This document shows positions 61,635 through 64,000 of a DNA stretch of 64,000 nucleotides, one piece after another. The first letter of the stretch is position 1; each line of letters opens with the position of its first letter. Below the pieces are notes generated by a model. The model searched no databases. It worked only from the letters and a program-made list of their open reading frames with translations, and was not told the origin of the DNA. The stretch spans positions 124,001-188,000 of the forward strand of contig VWZS01000187.1 of NCBI GenBank assembly GCA_013397075.1. The letters run 5' to 3'. Both the position numbers and the translations under genes were made by a program. This DNA comes from Rhabdornis inornatus (Eukaryota > Chordata > Aves > Passeriformes > Rhabdornithidae).

Positions 61635-64000
61635 GCAGTTTTTACAAGCCAAACCATATCCCACTAGGGGTTTATCAAATCAAAAAATAGACTTCCTGCT
61701 TGCCAAAATATGACCTCAAGAGGACAAAGCAAGTAAGTTCTCTACCAACAACATATCTATTCATTTCTGCTTGCAGGGAGGTGGAGGAAAGAGCGCAGCA
61801 AAAGAGCACTTCACATAAACAACAAATCTTCAGAAGTTCTCTCCAGAGAAACTGGTAAACATATGGGGCAGAAAAAGACCCAAAAAGCTATGCTGCTCTT
61901 GCTTTTAAATCAAAAAGTTCTTATGAAAAAGAACATATCTAGTTTCATGTTCAAAAATAAATCAGGGAAATAAAATTAATTATATTTTTCTCTTTCCTTA
62001 CTTTGAAACTGCCAATGGCCTTGCAGCAATGCTTCCCAGAAAGTTAGGTGTGTCCTTTACTGAAAAACCAGAAACAGCATTCTGGCCTAGCACATGACCT
62101 CTACTTAAAGACATTTTTCTACTAACAATCTGAATAATTTTTGCACTCTGTACAAGTTCTCTACTGACAGATATAAATAATAAAAACCAAAGTATTCCTC
62201 TCAGATTATTACCTGGATAGGTGCTGCTGAAGATCTTGCCAATGCAGCATTTGTTTATCTTTAGAGAGTGATTGTTTGTTGTTTTGAAACTAGAAGAACA
62301 CATGCAGACATTTCAGTGAGTTCTGCTTTGGAATGACCATTTGACATGGTGCAGATCTACATTTGTTTCTACTGCTCACACAGCAGACTACTGCTTCAGA
62401 GCCTCCTCAACAGACATAAAAGTGGATTCAAAGGTTTTCTCCATGTGAAAGAAAAATTTTGTATGTGTGTGTCACATATACAGAGCTTTTGCCTAGCCTG
62501 TTAGAGCATTTCCATATTCCAAAATTGCACACACCTTAGACTTGTTATTTAGAAGAAATAGCCCTGTAGAGTCTTACTCAGACCATAAAGATATGAAAAA
62601 TTATCACATAAGAAGGGAAAAAGCTGGGAGGTATTATACAAAAGCAAGATAATTAAAAATTTGAGCAGTCCTGGGGCACTCGGTTAATATTGTGGCCTGT
62701 TAGACTTCTCTTAACAATATGCAATATGAAAGAAAGCACAAAATTCTTGCTCAAATGCATGCAAAGTGAGCAAGTTGTCCCAGAACAGCTCTAAGACTCA
62801 GCAGCAAATATATTTTATGCTTTATGTTCAACAATCCAATGGACTAGACCTGTAGCTAACTGCAAAACATGCAGGTGACACCCTATTTCAAACTCAGAGA
62901 TTATATTTTTTTCTACTAATAATGTACAGTTTCATCCAGTTCATGCTTGATGGGCTTGATGAAAACAGATAGAATAGGAACATTCACTGCCTCTCCTACT
63001 CCATTCTTCTTCCTAGACATTTCCCTTGTGTTAGTGCTTTCACCTTTCACTTTAGAACCAACATTTATGTCACATTGTCTGTGTGCAATTAATAATAATA
63101 ATAGGCTGAGTGCTTACTCGTATCTAAACATTTTACATAAATTTCCAATCATTGGTGATTAGGTAGTAGATGTATATCATGACACATGCTTAGTGGAAAA
63201 TAAGCGACACAAAAAAGGAAAAGAATTATTATCATATAGATGCAAAACTTTACAGTGAGAGTCACAAGCCAGAGTCAGGTGGCAAAGTAATGCAAGCAAT
63301 AATAAAGCAGAATGTAGTGATAAAAAACAACAATTTGCCCACATATGCCAGAGTGGACCCACCTTCCTGCTTACAAGAATTGTGAGTTGAACTTTGTCAC
63401 ATTTGCATAATTCCACTGCAGCAGGATCCTGACTCCACAGCATGACTGGTGATAGCTGTGTATTATTTCAATAAAATGGGTTTCTTCCTTGTTCATATGC
63501 TTTCTGTAGGTATTCACACTAATAGTCCTTTTGAGAAAACTCTCCAGAAAATAATTAACTTTAATAGCTATTCTACAGCTAAAGCTGCACAACTGGGTGG
63601 CAAACATAACTGAGCTCTCTACAGCAAAACTGAAGTCTTCAAAAGAATTATAAGGAAAAAGATTACAGGTTCAGCACTGCTTCTGCGGTAAAATGTATAT
63701 TTGTGATAAATATATCAAATCCCCTAAAAACTACACCCATTGAAACTTCATATTTAGGCTGATTTGATTTCCAAATCATATAGACAGCACAGTTGTGTAC
63801 AATCTTTAAACAAGTATAACCACAGAGAAATGCTGAGAGATTTAAGAGAAATAAAAGCATGATCAGCTAGCTTGTAATCTTCTTTTCTCTTATTCTCCTC
63901 CCTATAGCTGCATTAAATTGCCTGTTGAGAACAATAGCATATTTGTGCTTTTTTAGGTAGAATGATTTGTATTATGTGAAGATTTGGCTAACAGAGTAAA
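61635..64000. other. AT-rich non-coding background
   Basis: No gene is seen. A 101-codon minus-strand frame at 61998-62303 has no recognised domain. An (AAT)n run of about five units lies at 63088-63103. The window ends in ordinary AT-rich sequence. Confidence 0.5.
63088..63103. repeat. (AAT)n trinucleotide microsatellite
   Basis: About five AAT units, visible directly. Confidence 0.8.

Noticed and set aside
61998..62303. 101-codon minus-strand frame as a possible gene
   Set aside because: No recognised domain, splice signal or promoter; chance length in this composition.

Overview
This 64 kb window looks like a gene-free stretch of bird nuclear DNA, either intergenic or inside a very large intron. 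Three things point to a bird. CR1 LINE pieces are present, including one with the characteristic 3' end made of repeated ATTCTGTG-like octamers. There is a degraded LTR of the avian ERVL type. There are several old SINE relics (MIR/CORE-SINE-like) of the kind shared by sauropsids. The DNA is strongly AT-rich and CpG-poor, and no CpG island or promoter-like block is visible. I cannot name the species, chromosome or neighbouring genes from sequence alone.

No reading frame encodes a protein I recognise apart from decayed CR1 pieces. The longest frame (140 codons, 20953-21375) is about what chance gives in this much AT-rich DNA. No tRNA, rRNA or known microRNA gene was recognised.

Layout: 1-12.3 kb is AT-rich background with simple repeats, a 17-bp minisatellite and one SINE relic. 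12.3-12.8 kb is a more complex, possibly conserved block. 13.15-13.94 kb holds two rearranged CR1 pieces. 14-19.3 kb is background with one good SINE relic. 19.35-20.25 kb is a long candidate conserved non-coding block. 20.3-28.3 kb is background with a hexanucleotide/palindrome/triplet cluster at 21.4 kb, a tandem duplication at 22.9 kb and a SINE relic at 27.5 kb. 28.3-30.3 kb holds three candidate conserved blocks, one with exon-like splice signals. 30.74-31.15 kb is a solo ERVL-type LTR. 31-42 kb is background with a CR1 3' end at 37.7 kb. 43.20-43.33 kb contains two abutting perfect hairpins. 45.0-45.8 kb has two SINE relics. 46.2-48.0 kb is the best regulatory candidate, with homeodomain and PBX/MEIS-type motifs. 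48-64 kb is background with a minus-strand CR1 piece and a short hairpin at 54.1-54.5 kb, plus one further candidate block at 61.5 kb.

The working interpretation is a gene desert or long intron carrying distal enhancers for an unidentified gene. No operon, phage, CRISPR or new coding system is visible. The most unusual item is the pair of perfect hairpins at 43203-43325. Conservation claims rest on base composition, motif content and lack of repeats. No alignment could be run.
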